A stretch of 64,000 nucleotides of DNA. It comes from Massilia arenae. Its GTDB lineage: Bacteria > Pseudomonadota > Gammaproteobacteria > Burkholderiales > Burkholderiaceae_D. The stretch covers positions 62,359 to 126,358 of the forward strand of contig NZ_VPFD01000011.1 of NCBI RefSeq assembly GCF_008014745.1. Direction: 5' to 3'. Below are positions 1 to 11,888 of the stretch, in pieces; the stretch's first letter is position 1, and each line of letters opens with the position of its first letter. The translations under genes and the position numbers were made by a program. The notes beneath the pieces are model-generated. The model had not been told where the DNA came from. It searched no databases and saw only the letters and a list, made by a program, of their open reading frames with translations.

Positions 1-1
1 G

Positions 2-988
2 CAGGCGCGCCTGCGCTTTGACGCGGGCCTGGAAGAGATCTTCAAGGCCTTGTACCCATGCGGCTCGATTACCGGCGCGCCGAAGCGACGCACGATGGAG
101 ATCATCCACGAACTCGAACCCGATGCGCGCGGCATCTATACCGGCGCGATCGGCTGGTTCGATCCGGCGCCACCGGGCCGCGCCTATGGCGACTTCTGCC
201 TGTCGGTGCCGATCCGCACGTTGGCGCTCGGAGCATCGGCGGACGGTATCCGGCGTGGAGAACTGGGCGTCGGCGCCGGCATCGTGTACGACAGCGATGC
301 GCAGTCCGAATACGCCGAGTGCCAGCTGAAGGCGCGCTTTCTCACGGGCCTGCACAACGAGTTCACCATCTTCGAGACCATCCGCGCCTCGCGCGAGCAT
401 GGCTGCCGGCATCTGGAGCAGCATCTCGACCGCCTCGGCGCATCGTGCGCCTATTTCGGTTTCGCCTTCGACCGCGGCGCAGCGCAGGTGGCGCTGCTGG
501 AAGCCAGCCAGGCCCTGTCCTCCGATGCGCTGCACCGCCTGCGCCTGGCGGTGGACCATGCCGGCGCGCTGACGCTCACGTCGGGTGAGCTGGCGCCCTT
601 GCACGAGCCGGTGAGCTTGCTGCTGGCCCAGGAGCCGACGCATAGCGGCGACGTCTTCCTGCGCCACAAGACGAGCATCCGCAGCCGCTACGACGCGGCC
701 TGGAAGGCGGCCGAGGCGCAAGACGCCTTCGATATGCTGTTCTTCAACGAGCGTGACGAATTGACGGAAGGAGGACGCAGCAGCGTGTTCCTGCGCTTCG
801 GCGAAGAGTGGCTCACGCCGCCGCTGTCGGCCGGCGTGCTGCCGGGTGTGATGCGCGGCGTGATGCTGGCCGCGCCCGCGTGGCATGCGCGCGAAGCCGT
901 GATCACGCGCGCGATGCTGGCGCAGGCTGACGACATCGTCGTCTGCAACGCGCTACGCGGGCCGCTGCGCGCCGTGCTCGCAGCGTAA
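2..988 (+). CDS. pabBC: Aminodeoxychorismate synthase component I / aminodeoxychorismate lyase fusion, 3' part
   Basis: The reading frame is open from the left window edge, so the 5' part lies outside. The first ~90 residues are the end of a chorismate-binding (PabB/TrpE-like) domain, with the conserved stretch PCGSITGAPKRRTM and then EPDARGIYTGAIGW. From about residue 105 of the visible part a class IV aminotransferase fold (PabC) follows: RHKTSIRSRYD carries the expected PLP lysine, and ELTEGGRSSVFL plus PLSAGVLPGVMRG are typical of aminodeoxychorismate lyase. The fused protein would convert chorismate and glutamine-derived ammonia to aminodeoxychorismate and then to p-aminobenzoate and pyruvate for folate synthesis. 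The amidotransferase PabA is not in the window. The fusion is seen in the sequence; the pathway role is family knowledge. Confidence 0.9.
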   Translation, partial: QARLRFDAGLEEIFKALYPCGSITGAPKRRTMEIIHELEPDARGIYTGAIGWFDPAPPGRAYGDFCLSVPIRTLALGASADGIRRGELGVGAGIVYDSDAQSEYAECQLKARFLTGLHNEFTIFETIRASREHGCRHLEQHLDRLGASCAYFGFAFDRGAAQVALLEASQALSSDALHRLRLAVDHAGALTLTSGELAPLHEPVSLLLAQEPTHSGDVFLRHKTSIRSRYDAAWKAAEAQDAFDMLFFNERDELTEGGRSSVFLRFGEEWLTPPLSAGVLPGVMRGVMLAAPAWHAREAVITRAMLAQADDIVVCNALRGPLRAVLAA

Positions 989-1155
989 CGCAGCACATTC
1001 GGCCGCGCTGAATATAAGGCGTGGGTCGCGCCCCGCCCGATCCCATGTTCGATACTTTTGCTGGAAGCTCGCCCATGGAAGACGGGCAGGACGCGATCAC
1101 GCGCAAGAGGTGGAGAGGCTCATACTGCTTGACGGCATTTGCATGGTCCTCTCCG

Positions 1156-1182
1156 CGCCGGCCCGCGTGACGCGGACCGGCG
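1156..1182 (-). terminator. GC-rich hairpin between pabBC and ompW
   Basis: A 12-bp stem with one mismatch (1156-1167 with 1171-1182) and a 3-nt TGA loop sits just after the ompW stop codon. No T-run follows it on either strand, so it is a transcript-end hairpin rather than a canonical intrinsic terminator. Confidence 0.4.
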
Positions 1183-1193
1183 TGAGCTGAAGC

Positions 1194-1805
1194 TTAGAAG
1201 CGGTAACCGACACCGAGGCCGAACAGCACTGGATCGACCTTCAGGTGGCTGGCCTTGGCGCCGCCCACGTACACGTCGCTGCGCAGGTTGACCTTCTTGA
1301 CGTCGGCATTGATCGACCAGTGTTCGTTCAGGCGGAAGTCGACGCCGGCCTGCAGCGACAGGCCCCAGCTATCGTTTTCCAGGTCGCCGGCGCCATCGAG
1401 CAGCTTGACGCTCGACATGCGGGTGTAGTTCACACCGGCGCCGATATAGGGGCTGATGGCCGCGCCTGGGGTGAAGTGGTATTGCAGGTTGAGGGTCGGC
1501 GGCAGGTGCTTGAAGGTGCCGATCTCGGCGCCGTCCAGGCGGGCCTTGTGCTTCTGTGGATAAGTCAGGATCAGTTCGGCCGCGATGTGCGGGGTGAAGA
1601 AATAGCTGATGTCCAGTTCGGGAATGGTCTTGCTGCTCACCTCGAGGCGGTCCGCCGCGCCGACGCCGCCGACGGGCGTCGATTTGTTGTCCGGGTCGAC
1701 GTGCACGGCGCGGGCGCGCACCAGCCATGGGGATTCCTGGGCCATCGCTTGCGAAGCGGTCACGGCAATCAGGGCCACCAGCACGGTTTTCATCGTCGTT
1801 TTCAT
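1194..1805 (-). CDS. ompW: OmpW-family outer membrane beta-barrel protein
   Basis: This 203-residue protein has a signal peptide ending near ASQAMA-QE, then WLVRARAVHVDPDN, a typical OmpW N-terminal strand. The rest alternates polar and hydrophobic residues and ends in GLGVGYRF with a terminal Phe, the usual outer-membrane insertion signal. The length fits the small 8-stranded OmpW barrel, which forms a narrow hydrophobic channel in the outer membrane. The gene is divergent from the GNAT acetyltransferase, and the gap contains an FNR-type palindrome at 1879-1892. Enterobacterial ompW is known to respond to oxygen through FNR, so the same control is plausible here. The substrate is unknown. 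Confidence 0.9.
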   Translation of the reverse strand: MKTTMKTVLVALIAVTASQAMAQESPWLVRARAVHVDPDNKSTPVGGVGAADRLEVSSKTIPELDISYFFTPHIAAELILTYPQKHKARLDGAEIGTFKHLPPTLNLQYHFTPGAAISPYIGAGVNYTRMSSVKLLDGAGDLENDSWGLSLQAGVDFRLNEHWSINADVKKVNLRSDVYVGGAKASHLKVDPVLFGLGVGYRF

Positions 1806-1878
1806 CTTTTTCTTACCTTTCTTCGTTTTATGTCATCTGCGACGAAGGTAAGCTTATTGATGTAGGGAAAAACAAACT

Positions 1879-1892
1879 ATGATGTACATCAA
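1879..1892. promoter_or_regulatory. FNR/CRP-type binding site in the ompW-GNAT divergent promoter region
   Basis: ATGATGTACATCAA matches the FNR consensus TTGAT-N4-ATCAA at 9 of 10 defined bases. Its centre is about 80 bp upstream of the ompW start codon and 95 bp upstream of the GNAT start. If used as a class II site at -41.5 it would place ompW transcription start near 1844. The site is seen; regulation by an Fnr/Anr protein is inferred. Confidence 0.6.
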
Positions 1893-1980
1893 AATGACCA
1901 TGCTATTAGTGTGGTTTATAAAACACCTATCTCCTAGGTTATATCTCTGAGACGAAAGAATTATTCGGAAAGGAACCACC

Positions 1981-2460
1981 ATGCGAAGCATCACCATCGC
2001 CGCGAACGCCGATCTCCCGCGCTTGTTCGACATCTGGGAAGCGTCCGTGCAGGCGACCCACGACTTCCTGCATCCGGACGATTTCCTGCTGCTGGTGCCG
2101 ATCGTGGAGCGCACCTTGCGCGAGTTCACGCCACTGCACTGCGTGCGCGACGAGGCTGGCCAGCCCTGCGCCTTCATCGGCGTAAGCGAAGGCATGATCG
2201 AGATGCTGTTCGTGGATCCGCGCCACCGCGGCCAGGGCGCCGGACGGGCCCTGATGGAATTTGCGATCGCGCAGCTGGGCGCTACGCTGGTGGACGTCTA
2301 TGAGCAGAACCGGCAGGCGCTCGGCTTCTACGAGCGCCTGGGCTTCGCGGTGGCAGGACGGTCCGAGCAGGACCCATTCGGCAAGCCCTACCCCATCCTG
2401 CACTTGGAACTTACAGCGCCGCTTCGATCTTCCCGGTCAGCTGCGGATCTTCCGGCGTGA
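1981..2460 (+). CDS. GNAT-family N-acetyltransferase (YjaB-like)
   Basis: The 159-residue protein has the acetyl-CoA pyrophosphate-binding loop RHRGQGAGRAL after a VDP turn. The C-terminal motif ENQ-like YEQNRQALGFYERLGF is followed by GRSEQDPFGKPYPILHL. This order and the ATHDFL segment near residue 25 resemble E. coli YjaB, a protein acetyltransferase. A GGAACC Shine-Dalgarno region precedes the ATG. The last ~50 bp overlap the 3' end of the convergent glutathione peroxidase gene, and the final ~17 residues (from about TAPLRSS) look like read-through rather than conserved fold. The acetyl acceptor is unknown. Confidence 0.8.
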   Translation: MRSITIAANADLPRLFDIWEASVQATHDFLHPDDFLLLVPIVERTLREFTPLHCVRDEAGQPCAFIGVSEGMIEMLFVDPRHRGQGAGRALMEFAIAQLGATLVDVYEQNRQALGFYERLGFAVAGRSEQDPFGKPYPILHLELTAPLRSSRSAADLPA

Positions 2461-2995
2461 CCTTGCTCGGGAAGTAGTCGAGCACCTTGCCGTCACGACC
2501 GATCAGGTATTTGGTGAAGTTCCACTTCGGTTCCTGGCCGGTGGCCTTGATCAGCTGCGCATGCAGCGGATTGGCTTGCGGGCCCTTCACCGAGCTCTTG
2601 GCGAACATCGGGAACTTGACGCCATAGGTGTTGAAGCACAGGTCGGCGATTTCCTTGGCGCTGCCCGGTTCCTGCTGGCCGAAGTCGTTCGACGGGAAGC
2701 CCAGGATCACGAGGCCGCGGCCGCCATACTTGGCGTAGATTTTTTCCAGGCCTTCGTACTGCTTGGTGAAGCCGCAGTAGCTGGCCGTGTTCACCACCAG
2801 TACCACCTTGCCGGCGTACTGGCAAAGGTCTTGCGGCGCTTCGTCCTGCAGGCGCTTGAAGCTGTGCTTGAGCACGGCCGGGCAGGCGGCCGGGCTCTTG
2901 GTCAGGGCGGCGACCGGCGCGGCCTGGGCGCGTGCCGGCTGGGTGACACTGACAGCGGCCGTGGCGGCGAGCAGCAGGACGATGGTCTTGATCAT
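2411..2995 (-). CDS. Exported glutathione peroxidase family protein
   Basis: Starting at the ATG at 2995 the product has 194 residues with a clear signal peptide (KTIVLLLAATAAVSV, cleavage near ARA-QA). The thiol peroxidase core follows. NTASYCGFTKQYEGL holds the peroxidatic Cys (about C74), FPSNDFGQQEPGS holds the catalytic Gln, and KWNFTKYLIGRDG holds the Trp and Asn of the tetrad. The family reduces hydroperoxides using thioredoxin or glutathione. The signal peptide implies a periplasmic enzyme, unlike cytoplasmic BtuE. A longer upstream reading frame is open but would hide the signal peptide. It faces the CoA-binding gene 68 bp upstream on the same strand. Confidence 0.88.
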   Translation of the reverse strand: MIKTIVLLLAATAAVSVTQPARAQAAPVAALTKSPAACPAVLKHSFKRLQDEAPQDLCQYAGKVVLVVNTASYCGFTKQYEGLEKIYAKYGGRGLVILGFPSNDFGQQEPGSAKEIADLCFNTYGVKFPMFAKSSVKGPQANPLHAQLIKATGQEPKWNFTKYLIGRDGKVLDYFPSKVTPEDPQLTGKIEAAL

Positions 2996-3063
2996 GGCGT
3001 GGTATTGACGGGGTTGAGGTGCGTCGATTGTAGCGCAAGCCAAGCCACCGTAGACCGCGCCGT

Positions 3064-3486
3064 TCACCCTTCCAGGCCGCGGTGCTCGATCTTGATGCAG
3101 TGGTTCATGACCACGTCGAGCCCGGCGGCGCGCGCCAGGTCGGCGGCGGCCTGGTTCTCGATATCGAGCTGCATCCACAGGCAACCGGCACGCACGGCGA
3201 TCGCGTCGCGTGCGATCGGCCCGATGTCCTCGGATTTGCGGAAGCAATCGACGATGTCGATGCGCTGGCCGCTGCTGGCCAGGGCGTCGGCGGCCTCTTG
3301 CAAAGTGGCGTAGACGGTCTCGCCGTGGATGGTCTGGCCGGCGTAGCTCGGATTGACGGGCAGGATGCGGTAGCCATTGTGCTGCAAGTAGGCGCCCACT
3401 TCGTTGCTGGCGCGGTCTTCTTTATTCGACATGCCGACGATGGCGATGGTCTTGCTGTCGCGGAGGATCTGGGCGATAGTTCTCAT
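3064..3486 (-). CDS. CoA-binding domain protein (YccU-like)
   Basis: This 140-residue single-domain protein has the Rossmann-type CoA-binding fold. It begins KTIAIVGMSNKEDRAS with a glycine-turn, followed by YLQHNGYRILPVNPSYAGQTIHGE, the characteristic VNP turn of CoA_binding_2 proteins, and later GCLWMQLDIEN. The length matches E. coli YccU. The biochemical role of the family is not firmly known. It lies upstream of, and is co-oriented with, the peroxidase and may share its transcript. Confidence 0.85.
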   Translation of the reverse strand: MRTIAQILRDSKTIAIVGMSNKEDRASNEVGAYLQHNGYRILPVNPSYAGQTIHGETVYATLQEAADALASSGQRIDIVDCFRKSEDIGPIARDAIAVRAGCLWMQLDIENQAAADLARAAGLDVVMNHCIKIEHRGLEG

Positions 3487-3597
3487 GCTGTCTCAGGACG
3501 TTGTTATCATTGGGATCAGCTTATCAGGTTTGTATGCTCTGGCGTTGCACGGTCAAACGTGGAAAGATGGCGGCTCATCCATCCTGAATATGTGCCC

Positions 3598-4224
3598 ATG
3601 AACCTCGGACCTGTTTCGCGTCTCGGCGCCTTGCTTGCGCTGGCCCTCTCGATAGGCAGTGCACACGGCGCCGAATCCCTGCCGGACGTCGAACGCGCCA
3701 TCGTGCCGGTCGCCAGCTGGGGCGGCACGCCGTCCATTGATGCGAAGGCGCGCCGCCACCGCATCACCCACATCACCTTGCACCACCAGGGCGAGCCGTT
3801 CAAGCCGGGGACCGATCCGCAAGCCTACCTGCGCCGGCTGCAGTCCTGGTCGCGCGCCGAGAAGGGCTGGCTCGACATCCCCTACCACTACGTGATCGAC
3901 CTGGATGGCCGTATCTACGGCGCGCGCGACATCGCGTATGCCGGCGACACCAATACCGAATACGATCCGAAGGGACATGCGCTGATCGAGGTGGTCGGCA
4001 ATTTCGAGGAAGTGGAGCCGAACCAGCAGCAGCTCGATGCGGTGGTGAGCTTGATGGCCATGCTGGCCGCGAAGCACCAGGTCTCGCTCGACGACATCCA
4101 GAGCCACCGCGATTATTCGGACAAGACCGTGTGCCCGGGCGAGAACCTGTACCGCTATGTGAAGGACGATTATTTCAGGCACAAGGTGGCCTTGCGCCTC
4201 GCGCAGGAGCAGGCCGCGAAATAA
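3598..4224 (+). CDS. N-acetylmuramoyl-L-alanine amidase, PGRP/amidase_2 type, exported
   Basis: From ATG 3598 the product has 208 residues with a signal peptide (RLGALLALALSIGSAHGAE). The amidase_2 core follows: HITHITLHHQGE and IPYHYVIDLDG carry two zinc-ligand histidines, and IQSHRDYSDKTVCPG carries the region with the final Zn ligand and the conserved HRD and CPG. Such enzymes cleave the lactyl-alanine amide bond in peptidoglycan in the periplasm. The frame is open for ~500 bp upstream across the antisense CoA-binding gene, but only this start gives a signal peptide. It is monocistronic and convergent with the serine hydrolase. Confidence 0.87.
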   Translation: MNLGPVSRLGALLALALSIGSAHGAESLPDVERAIVPVASWGGTPSIDAKARRHRITHITLHHQGEPFKPGTDPQAYLRRLQSWSRAEKGWLDIPYHYVIDLDGRIYGARDIAYAGDTNTEYDPKGHALIEVVGNFEEVEPNQQQLDAVVSLMAMLAAKHQVSLDDIQSHRDYSDKTVCPGENLYRYVKDDYFRHKVALRLAQEQAAK

Positions 4225-4247
4225 GCCGCGGCCTGCTCAGTTAGTGC

Positions 4248-5927
4248 TTACTGCAGCCGCGTGCCGGGCGTGGCCTGGCCGTTCTGGTGCAATACGACCA
4301 CCGGCGCGCCATCGGCGGCTTTCTCGAAGCGGAGTTCGGCATTCACGTCGCGCGAGAAGAACACGTCCGCGCTGGCCGGAAAGATCTCGATCTTCCGCTG
4401 CCCGGTCGCCTGCGCGTAATAGCGCTCGCCCTCGCGGCTGACCGTGATCGTGAACTGCGGCGCAAGCTGGTAGGCGCCGGCGCGCGCATCGAAGCCGGCG
4501 TTGTCGATCTTGACCGCTTCCCGTTCGGCCGGCGCATCGCCAACGCGTTCGTTGCGCGTCCGCTCGCCCGCGTTGTCGACCGTGACGTGGCTGACCTTGC
4601 CCTGCGCATCGCGCCCGAACTCGAAGCGTGCCAGCGTCCCCGGGAAGAAGAAGCCGTCCTTCGAATAGGGAGTCAGGGCGGCCGGCGAGCGGTCGCCGCG
4701 CGCCATCATGAGCTTGCCGTCGCGGCTGGTGAAGGCGCGCTGTTCCTTGCCGTCGATGTCGTAAACACCCGTGAATGCATCGAGGGCCTTGGCATCGAGC
4801 TTGAATTCCTTCAGTTCCATGAACGGCTTGCCGATTGCCAGCGCCGCCGCCTTCTTGGCCAGCACTTCGGGATTGGCATTGCCGCTGTCGGCATTGCTCA
4901 GCACCGCCACGAACACCTTCTGCTCCGGCAAGCGCAGCGCATGGGTGCGGAAGCCATTGATGCCGCCACCGTGGTCGACCACCGGCACGCCTTGCAGGGT
5001 GCCCACGCCCCAGCCGTAACCGTAGCCGGTCGACTTCTCCGGGTTCAACTTGTAGGGCGTGAAGGCCATCTTCCAGCTGGCCGGCTTGAGCAGCTTGCCG
5101 GACGAGATGGCGGCATCCCACTTCGCCAGGTCGTCCACGGTCGACACCAGTGCACCGGCCGCATACGGCTGGCTCATGGACAGGGGCTGCGCAGGCGCGA
5201 AGCCCTTCTCCTGCGCGCTGTAGCCAACCGCGCGCGGCGCGCTCGAACGCTCGACGCCTTCATATGCGGTGTCCTTCATGCCCAGCGGCGTAAAGATGCG
5301 CTGCTCGAGGAAGCTGGCGTAGCTCGTGCCCGACACCCGCTCGATGATCGCGCCAAGCAGGAAGTAGCCGCTATTGTTGTAGCGGAACTGGGTGCCAGGT
5401 TCGAATTCGAGCGGATCGTTCCTGAAGCCGTCGATCATCTGGGCGACAGTCAGGTCTTTCGCCATCGTTGACACATAGCCCGACTTGCCGGTGTAGCTGA
5501 CGATGCCCGAGGTATGGGTCAGCAGGTGCTCGACGGTGATGACCTTGCCCTGGGTCGGATAATCGGGGAAGAAACGCGTGATCGGATCGTTCAGGGCCAG
5601 CTTGCCCTCCTCGGCCAGCATCAGGATCGCCACCGCGGTGAACTGCTTGGTGATCGAACCGAGGCGCAGCACGGTGCCGGGTGTCAGCGGCGTCTTCGCG
5701 GCCACGTCGGCAGCGCCATAAGCCTTCCTGAACACCGTCTTGCCGTTTTTGACCACGATGACCGTGGCGCCGGGATCGTCCGCCTTGTACTGGGGCTTGA
5801 ACAGCGCGTCGAGCCTGGCGGCCAGGGGCTGCGCCGCGGAAGCCTTGGTGGCCGGTTGCTGCGCTTGCGCGAGCATGGGATTCGACAGCAGGATGACAGC
5901 AACAGCGACGGCGGAGAGTTTCAGCAT
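4248..5927 (-). CDS. Serine hydrolase of the beta-lactamase/DD-peptidase family with C-terminal DUF3471-like domain
   Basis: The 559-residue precursor has a signal peptide (LSAVAVAVILLSNPMLAQAQ). The catalytic motifs of class C beta-lactamase-like enzymes are all present: SITK (about S91-K94), YNN in RYNNSGYFLLGA, and HGG in VVDHGGGINGF. The first ~370 residues form the transpeptidase-like domain. The remaining ~180 residues, from FTGVYDIDGKE, resemble the lipocalin-like DUF3471 add-on common in these proteins. Substrates in the family range from D-amino acid peptides to esters, so a specific activity cannot be assigned. It is a single gene, divergent from nothing close on its 5' side. Confidence 0.88.
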   Translation of the reverse strand: MLKLSAVAVAVILLSNPMLAQAQQPATKASAAQPLAARLDALFKPQYKADDPGATVIVVKNGKTVFRKAYGAADVAAKTPLTPGTVLRLGSITKQFTAVAILMLAEEGKLALNDPITRFFPDYPTQGKVITVEHLLTHTSGIVSYTGKSGYVSTMAKDLTVAQMIDGFRNDPLEFEPGTQFRYNNSGYFLLGAIIERVSGTSYASFLEQRIFTPLGMKDTAYEGVERSSAPRAVGYSAQEKGFAPAQPLSMSQPYAAGALVSTVDDLAKWDAAISSGKLLKPASWKMAFTPYKLNPEKSTGYGYGWGVGTLQGVPVVDHGGGINGFRTHALRLPEQKVFVAVLSNADSGNANPEVLAKKAAALAIGKPFMELKEFKLDAKALDAFTGVYDIDGKEQRAFTSRDGKLMMARGDRSPAALTPYSKDGFFFPGTLARFEFGRDAQGKVSHVTVDNAGERTRNERVGDAPAEREAVKIDNAGFDARAGAYQLAPQFTITVSREGERYYAQATGQRKIEIFPASADVFFSRDVNAELRFEKAADGAPVVVLHQNGQATPGTRLQ

Positions 5928-6047
5928 GATCGACTACCCTTCTTGGCGAGTTGTGTTCTTGATACTGTAACTCTGCCTTATGGGTAGCGGTGAAAAATCC
6001 GACGAACTGTAATTCGGTCCCGATGAATCGCTAAAAAATCGGGATAT

Positions 6048-6072
6048 AAAAAAAGGCAGCCTGCAGGCTGCC
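6048..6072 (-). terminator. Intrinsic terminator of the atp operon
   Basis: A perfect 7-bp stem GGCAGCC-TGCA-GGCTGCC (6055-6072) is followed on the minus strand by seven T residues (6054 down to 6048), 26 bp after the atpC stop codon. Confidence 0.9.
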
Positions 6073-6098
6073 CCCTTTCGATGCCGAGCTTATTCAGC

Positions 6099-6521
6099 TC
6101 AACGGCCTTTCGACCGCAGCTTCTGGATCGCCGCCAGCTGCGCGACCGCCGCGGCCATTTCGGCCTGGGCTTTCGCGTAGTCGATGTTCGAATCCTTGTT
6201 CAGCATCAGCTCTTCAGCCTGTTTCTTGGCTGCGGTTGCTTTCGCTTCGTCCAGGTCGCCACCGCGGATCGCGGTGTCGGCCAGCACGGTCACGCCGTTC
6301 GGCTGCACTTCGAGGATACCGCCGGCTACGAAGACGAACTCTTCGCCGCCGCCGGCCACCTGGATGCGCACGGCGCCCGGGCGGATGCGCGTGATCAGCG
6401 GGGTGTGCTTGGGGTAGATACCCAGCTCACCCGCTTCACCCGGCAACGCGACGAATTCGGCCTGGCCGGAGAAGATCTGCTCTTCGGCCGAGACTACGTC
6501 AACGAGAAATGTGTTTGCCAT
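6099..6521 (-). CDS. atpC: ATP synthase F1 subunit epsilon
   Basis: The 140-residue protein begins with the N-terminal beta-sandwich of epsilon ([31 protein letters not shown], then [15 protein letters not shown]). It ends with the two-helix C-terminal domain rich in Ala, Lys and Glu. Epsilon sits in the central stalk with gamma and restrains ATP hydrolysis. It is the last gene of the operon, 31 bp after atpD and just before the terminator at 6048-6072. Confidence 0.97.
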   Translation of the reverse strand: MANTFLVDVVSAEEQIFSGQAEFVALPGEAGELGIYPKHTPLITRIRPGAVRIQVAGGGEEFVFVAGGILEVQPNGVTVLADTAIRGGDLDEAKATAAKKQAEELMLNKDSNIDYAKAQAEMAAAVAQLAAIQKLRSKGR

Positions 6522-6552
6522 GTGTGTCCTTCAGTTAGACGAAGAAGCCGAC

Positions 6553-8875
<2,323 letters not shown>

Positions 8876-8931
8876 GAGTCCTTACTCCTTCCGGGCACCG
8901 GCGCCGCCCGCGGGCGGCGCCGGTCCATCAA

Positions 8932-10473
8932 TTAATATGCGCCGGATTTCTTGAAATCAGCAACAGCGGCGGCCAGCAGTGCTTCGCTGTCCTTGTCCAG
9001 TTGCTTGGTTTCGTCGATCTTCGACAGCAGGGACGCATGACCCGACTTCAGGAAGGCGTGCAGGCCGTGTTCGAATGGCAGCACTTTCTTGACTTCGATA
9101 TCGTCCAGGTAGCCCTTGTTGACGGCGAACAGCGATGCGGCCATCAGCGAGGTCGACAGTGGCGAGAACTGCGGCTGCTTCAGCAGTTCAGTCACGCGCG
9201 CGCCGCGGTCCAGCTGCTTGCGGGTCGATTCGTCCAGGTCCGATGCGAACTGCGCGAACGCAGCCAGTTCACGGTACTGCGCCAGGTCGGTACGGATACC
9301 GCCCGACAGGCCTTTGATGACCTTGGTCTGGGCAGCACCACCGACGCGCGACACCGAGATACCGGCGTTGATCGCAGGACGGATACCGGCGTTGAACAGC
9401 GAGGTCTCCAGGAAGATCTGGCCGTCGGTAATCGAAATCACGTTGGTCGGCACGAAGGCCGAGACGTCGCCAGCTTGCGTTTCGATGATCGGCAGTGCGG
9501 TCAGCGAACCGGTCTTGCCGGTGACGGCGCCGTTGGTGAACTTCTCGACGTAGTCGGCGTTCACGCGGGCTGCGCGCTCGAGCAGACGGCTGTGCAGGTA
9601 GAACACGTCGCCTGGATACGCTTCGCGGCCTGGTGGGCGGCGCAGCAGCAGGGAAATCTGACGGTAGGCAACTGCTTGCTTCGACAGGTCATCGTACACG
9701 ATCAGTGCGTCTTCGCCGCGGTCGCGGAAGTATTCGCCCATCGCGCAGCCCGAGTAGGCCGAGATGTACTGCATGGCGGCCGATTCCGACGCCGATGCTG
9801 CCACGACGATGGTGTATTCCATCGCGCCGTGGGTTTCCAGCGAGCGCACGATGTTCTTGATGGTCGATGCTTTTTGACCGATCGCGACGTACACGCAGGT
9901 GACGCCTTGACCTTTCTGGTTGATGATCGCGTCGACAGCGACAGCCGATTTACCGGTCTGGCGGTCGCCAATGATCAGCTCACGCTGGCCACGGCCGATC
10001 GGCACCATCGCGTCGATCGACTTGATGCCGGTCTGCATAGGCTGCGACACCGATTCGCGGGCGATGACGCCTGGCGCGATCTTTTCGATCGGGGCGGTCA
10101 GCTTGGCGTCGATCGGACCTTTGCCGTCGATCGGCTGGCCCAGGGCGTTGACCACGCGGCCACGCAGTTCAGGACCGATCGGCACTTCCAGGATGCGGCC
10201 GGTGGTCTTGACGATGTCGCCTTCCGAGATGTGCTCGTAAGCACCCAGGATGACCGAACCGACCGAGTCGCGCTCGAGGTTCATCGCCAGGCCAAAGGTG
10301 TTGCCTGGGAATTCAAGCATCTCGCCCTGCATCACGTCCGACAGACCGTGGATGCGGCAGATACCGTCGGCGACCGAGATGACGGTGCCCTGGTTGCGGA
10401 CGTCGGCAGTGGCTTCGAGGCCCTGGATCCGGCTCTTGATCAGCTCGCTGATTTCAGATGGGTTAAGTTGCAT
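8932..10473 (-). CDS. atpA: ATP synthase F1 subunit alpha
   Basis: From ATG 10473 the protein is 513 residues, the standard alpha length. Visible motifs are the N-terminal [15 protein letters not shown], the non-catalytic P-loop [45 protein letters not shown] and the VGGAAQ segment with the arginine-finger region. A TTG five codons upstream is in frame but is part of the Shine-Dalgarno context TTGGAG, so it is not the start. Alpha holds the non-catalytic nucleotide sites of F1. Confidence 0.98.
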   Translation of the reverse strand: MQLNPSEISELIKSRIQGLEATADVRNQGTVISVADGICRIHGLSDVMQGEMLEFPGNTFGLAMNLERDSVGSVILGAYEHISEGDIVKTTGRILEVPIGPELRGRVVNALGQPIDGKGPIDAKLTAPIEKIAPGVIARESVSQPMQTGIKSIDAMVPIGRGQRELIIGDRQTGKSAVAVDAIINQKGQGVTCVYVAIGQKASTIKNIVRSLETHGAMEYTIVVAASASESAAMQYISAYSGCAMGEYFRDRGEDALIVYDDLSKQAVAYRQISLLLRRPPGREAYPGDVFYLHSRLLERAARVNADYVEKFTNGAVTGKTGSLTALPIIETQAGDVSAFVPTNVISITDGQIFLETSLFNAGIRPAINAGISVSRVGGAAQTKVIKGLSGGIRTDLAQYRELAAFAQFASDLDESTRKQLDRGARVTELLKQPQFSPLSTSLMAASLFAVNKGYLDDIEVKKVLPFEHGLHAFLKSGHASLLSKIDETKQLDKDSEALLAAAVADFKKSGAY

Positions 10474-10541
10474 GCTAGCTAACTCCAATTATAGTTTCTT
10501 GATGCGTAGGGCAAGGGTGAGTCGTCGGCGGTGCGATTGAC

Positions 10542-11075
10542 TCAGGACGCGAGCGCAACGTGCATCCGTTGCAGCTTGGCGCGTACCGAGGTATCGAGCA
10601 CTTCGTCACCAACGACCACGCGCACACCACCGATCAGCGAGGGATCCACTGTTACCGTTGGGTTCAGCTTGCGGCCAAATTTCTTTTCCAGCGTGGCGGC
10701 CAGCTGCGACAGCTGGTCGGCCGAAAGCTCGAACGCGCTGAAGATCGTCGCGTCGGCTGCGCCTTCGCTGGCGTTCTTCAGGAGCGCGAACTGGGCGCTG
10801 ATTTCCGGCAGCAGGTTGATGCGGCCGTTTTCTGCCAGCATTGCGATGAAATTCTTCGCTTCTGCAGTCAGCGGAGCCTTGACCAGCGACGCAATCGTGT
10901 CCGCCAGTTGTGCATGCGTAACGTGCGGGTTGCTGGCGAAGGCCTGCACATCGGAGTTGGCGCCGATCTGGCCCAGTTCCGACGCGATGGCCGACCACGC
11001 GTTCAGGTCGCCGGTTTGGGCGACACGGAACAACGCTTCGGCGTAAGGGCGGGCGACGGTTGCGAGTTCTGCCAT
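10542..11075 (-). CDS. atpH: ATP synthase subunit delta
   Basis: The 177-residue protein begins with [15 protein letters not shown], the usual N-terminal OSCP/delta helix. It ends with the typical [25 protein letters not shown] motif. It links the peripheral stalk (b subunits) to the top of F1. Only 2 bp separate it from atpF, which indicates translational coupling. Confidence 0.96.
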   Translation of the reverse strand: MAELATVARPYAEALFRVAQTGDLNAWSAIASELGQIGANSDVQAFASNPHVTHAQLADTIASLVKAPLTAEAKNFIAMLAENGRINLLPEISAQFALLKNASEGAADATIFSAFELSADQLSQLAATLEKKFGRKLNPTVTVDPSLIGGVRVVVGDEVLDTSVRAKLQRMHVALAS

Positions 11076-11077
11076 GA

Positions 11078-11548
11078 TCAGAGCTCGGTCGACAGTTGCG
11101 ACAGCAGGTCGGCGTGGGCCGCTGCGTTCACTTCACGCTTGAGGATCTGCTCGGCGCCGGCAACCGCGAGGGCTGCAACCTGGCCACGCAGTTCTTCGCG
11201 CGCGCGCGTCACTTGCTGCTCGGCGTCTGCCTTGGCGGCAGCGACGATGCGTGCGCCTTCTTCGACGGCGGTTTTCTTCGCTTCTTCGATGATCGCAGCA
11301 GCGCGCTTTTCAGCGTCGTTGATGCGCTTCTGGACTTCGTCACGGGCGCCAGCCAGTTCGGTCTGGACGCGCTTTTCGGCGGCAGCCAGGTCAGCCTTGC
11401 CGCGGTCGGCAGCGGCCAGGCCACTCGCGATCTTCGCAGCGCGCTCGTCGAGCGCTTTCATCAGCGGCGGCCACACGAATTTCATCGTGAACAGCGCCAG
11501 GATGAAGAACACCACGAGCTGTGCAAGCAGGGTTGCATTAAGGTTCAC
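11078..11548 (-). CDS. atpF: ATP synthase F0 subunit b
   Basis: The 156-residue protein has one N-terminal membrane helix ([26 protein letters not shown]). A long, charged, Ala-rich helix follows that forms the dimeric coiled-coil peripheral stalk. Length and the motif [21 protein letters not shown] match bacterial b subunits. It lies between atpE and atpH. Confidence 0.97.
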   Translation of the reverse strand: MNLNATLLAQLVVFFILALFTMKFVWPPLMKALDERAAKIASGLAAADRGKADLAAAEKRVQTELAGARDEVQKRINDAEKRAAAIIEEAKKTAVEEGARIVAAAKADAEQQVTRAREELRGQVAALAVAGAEQILKREVNAAAHADLLSQLSTEL

Positions 11549-11625
11549 GGTTTTATCCTTCTTACAGAAACACGGATGCCGAACCAGAAACTGGTTCGGC
11601 CCTTCAAGACCTCGAGACGCGAGTC

Positions 11626-11886
<261 letters not shown>

Positions 11887-11888
11887 TT

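Noticed and set aside
1555-1563. Perfect DnaA box TGTGGATAA inside ompW
   Set aside because: It is isolated within coding sequence and encodes normal OmpW residues. Chance occurrence is more likely than function.
10474-10488. Upstream TTG start for atpA
   Set aside because: The TTG is part of the Shine-Dalgarno context TTGGAG, and the ATG at 10473 gives the standard 513 residues.
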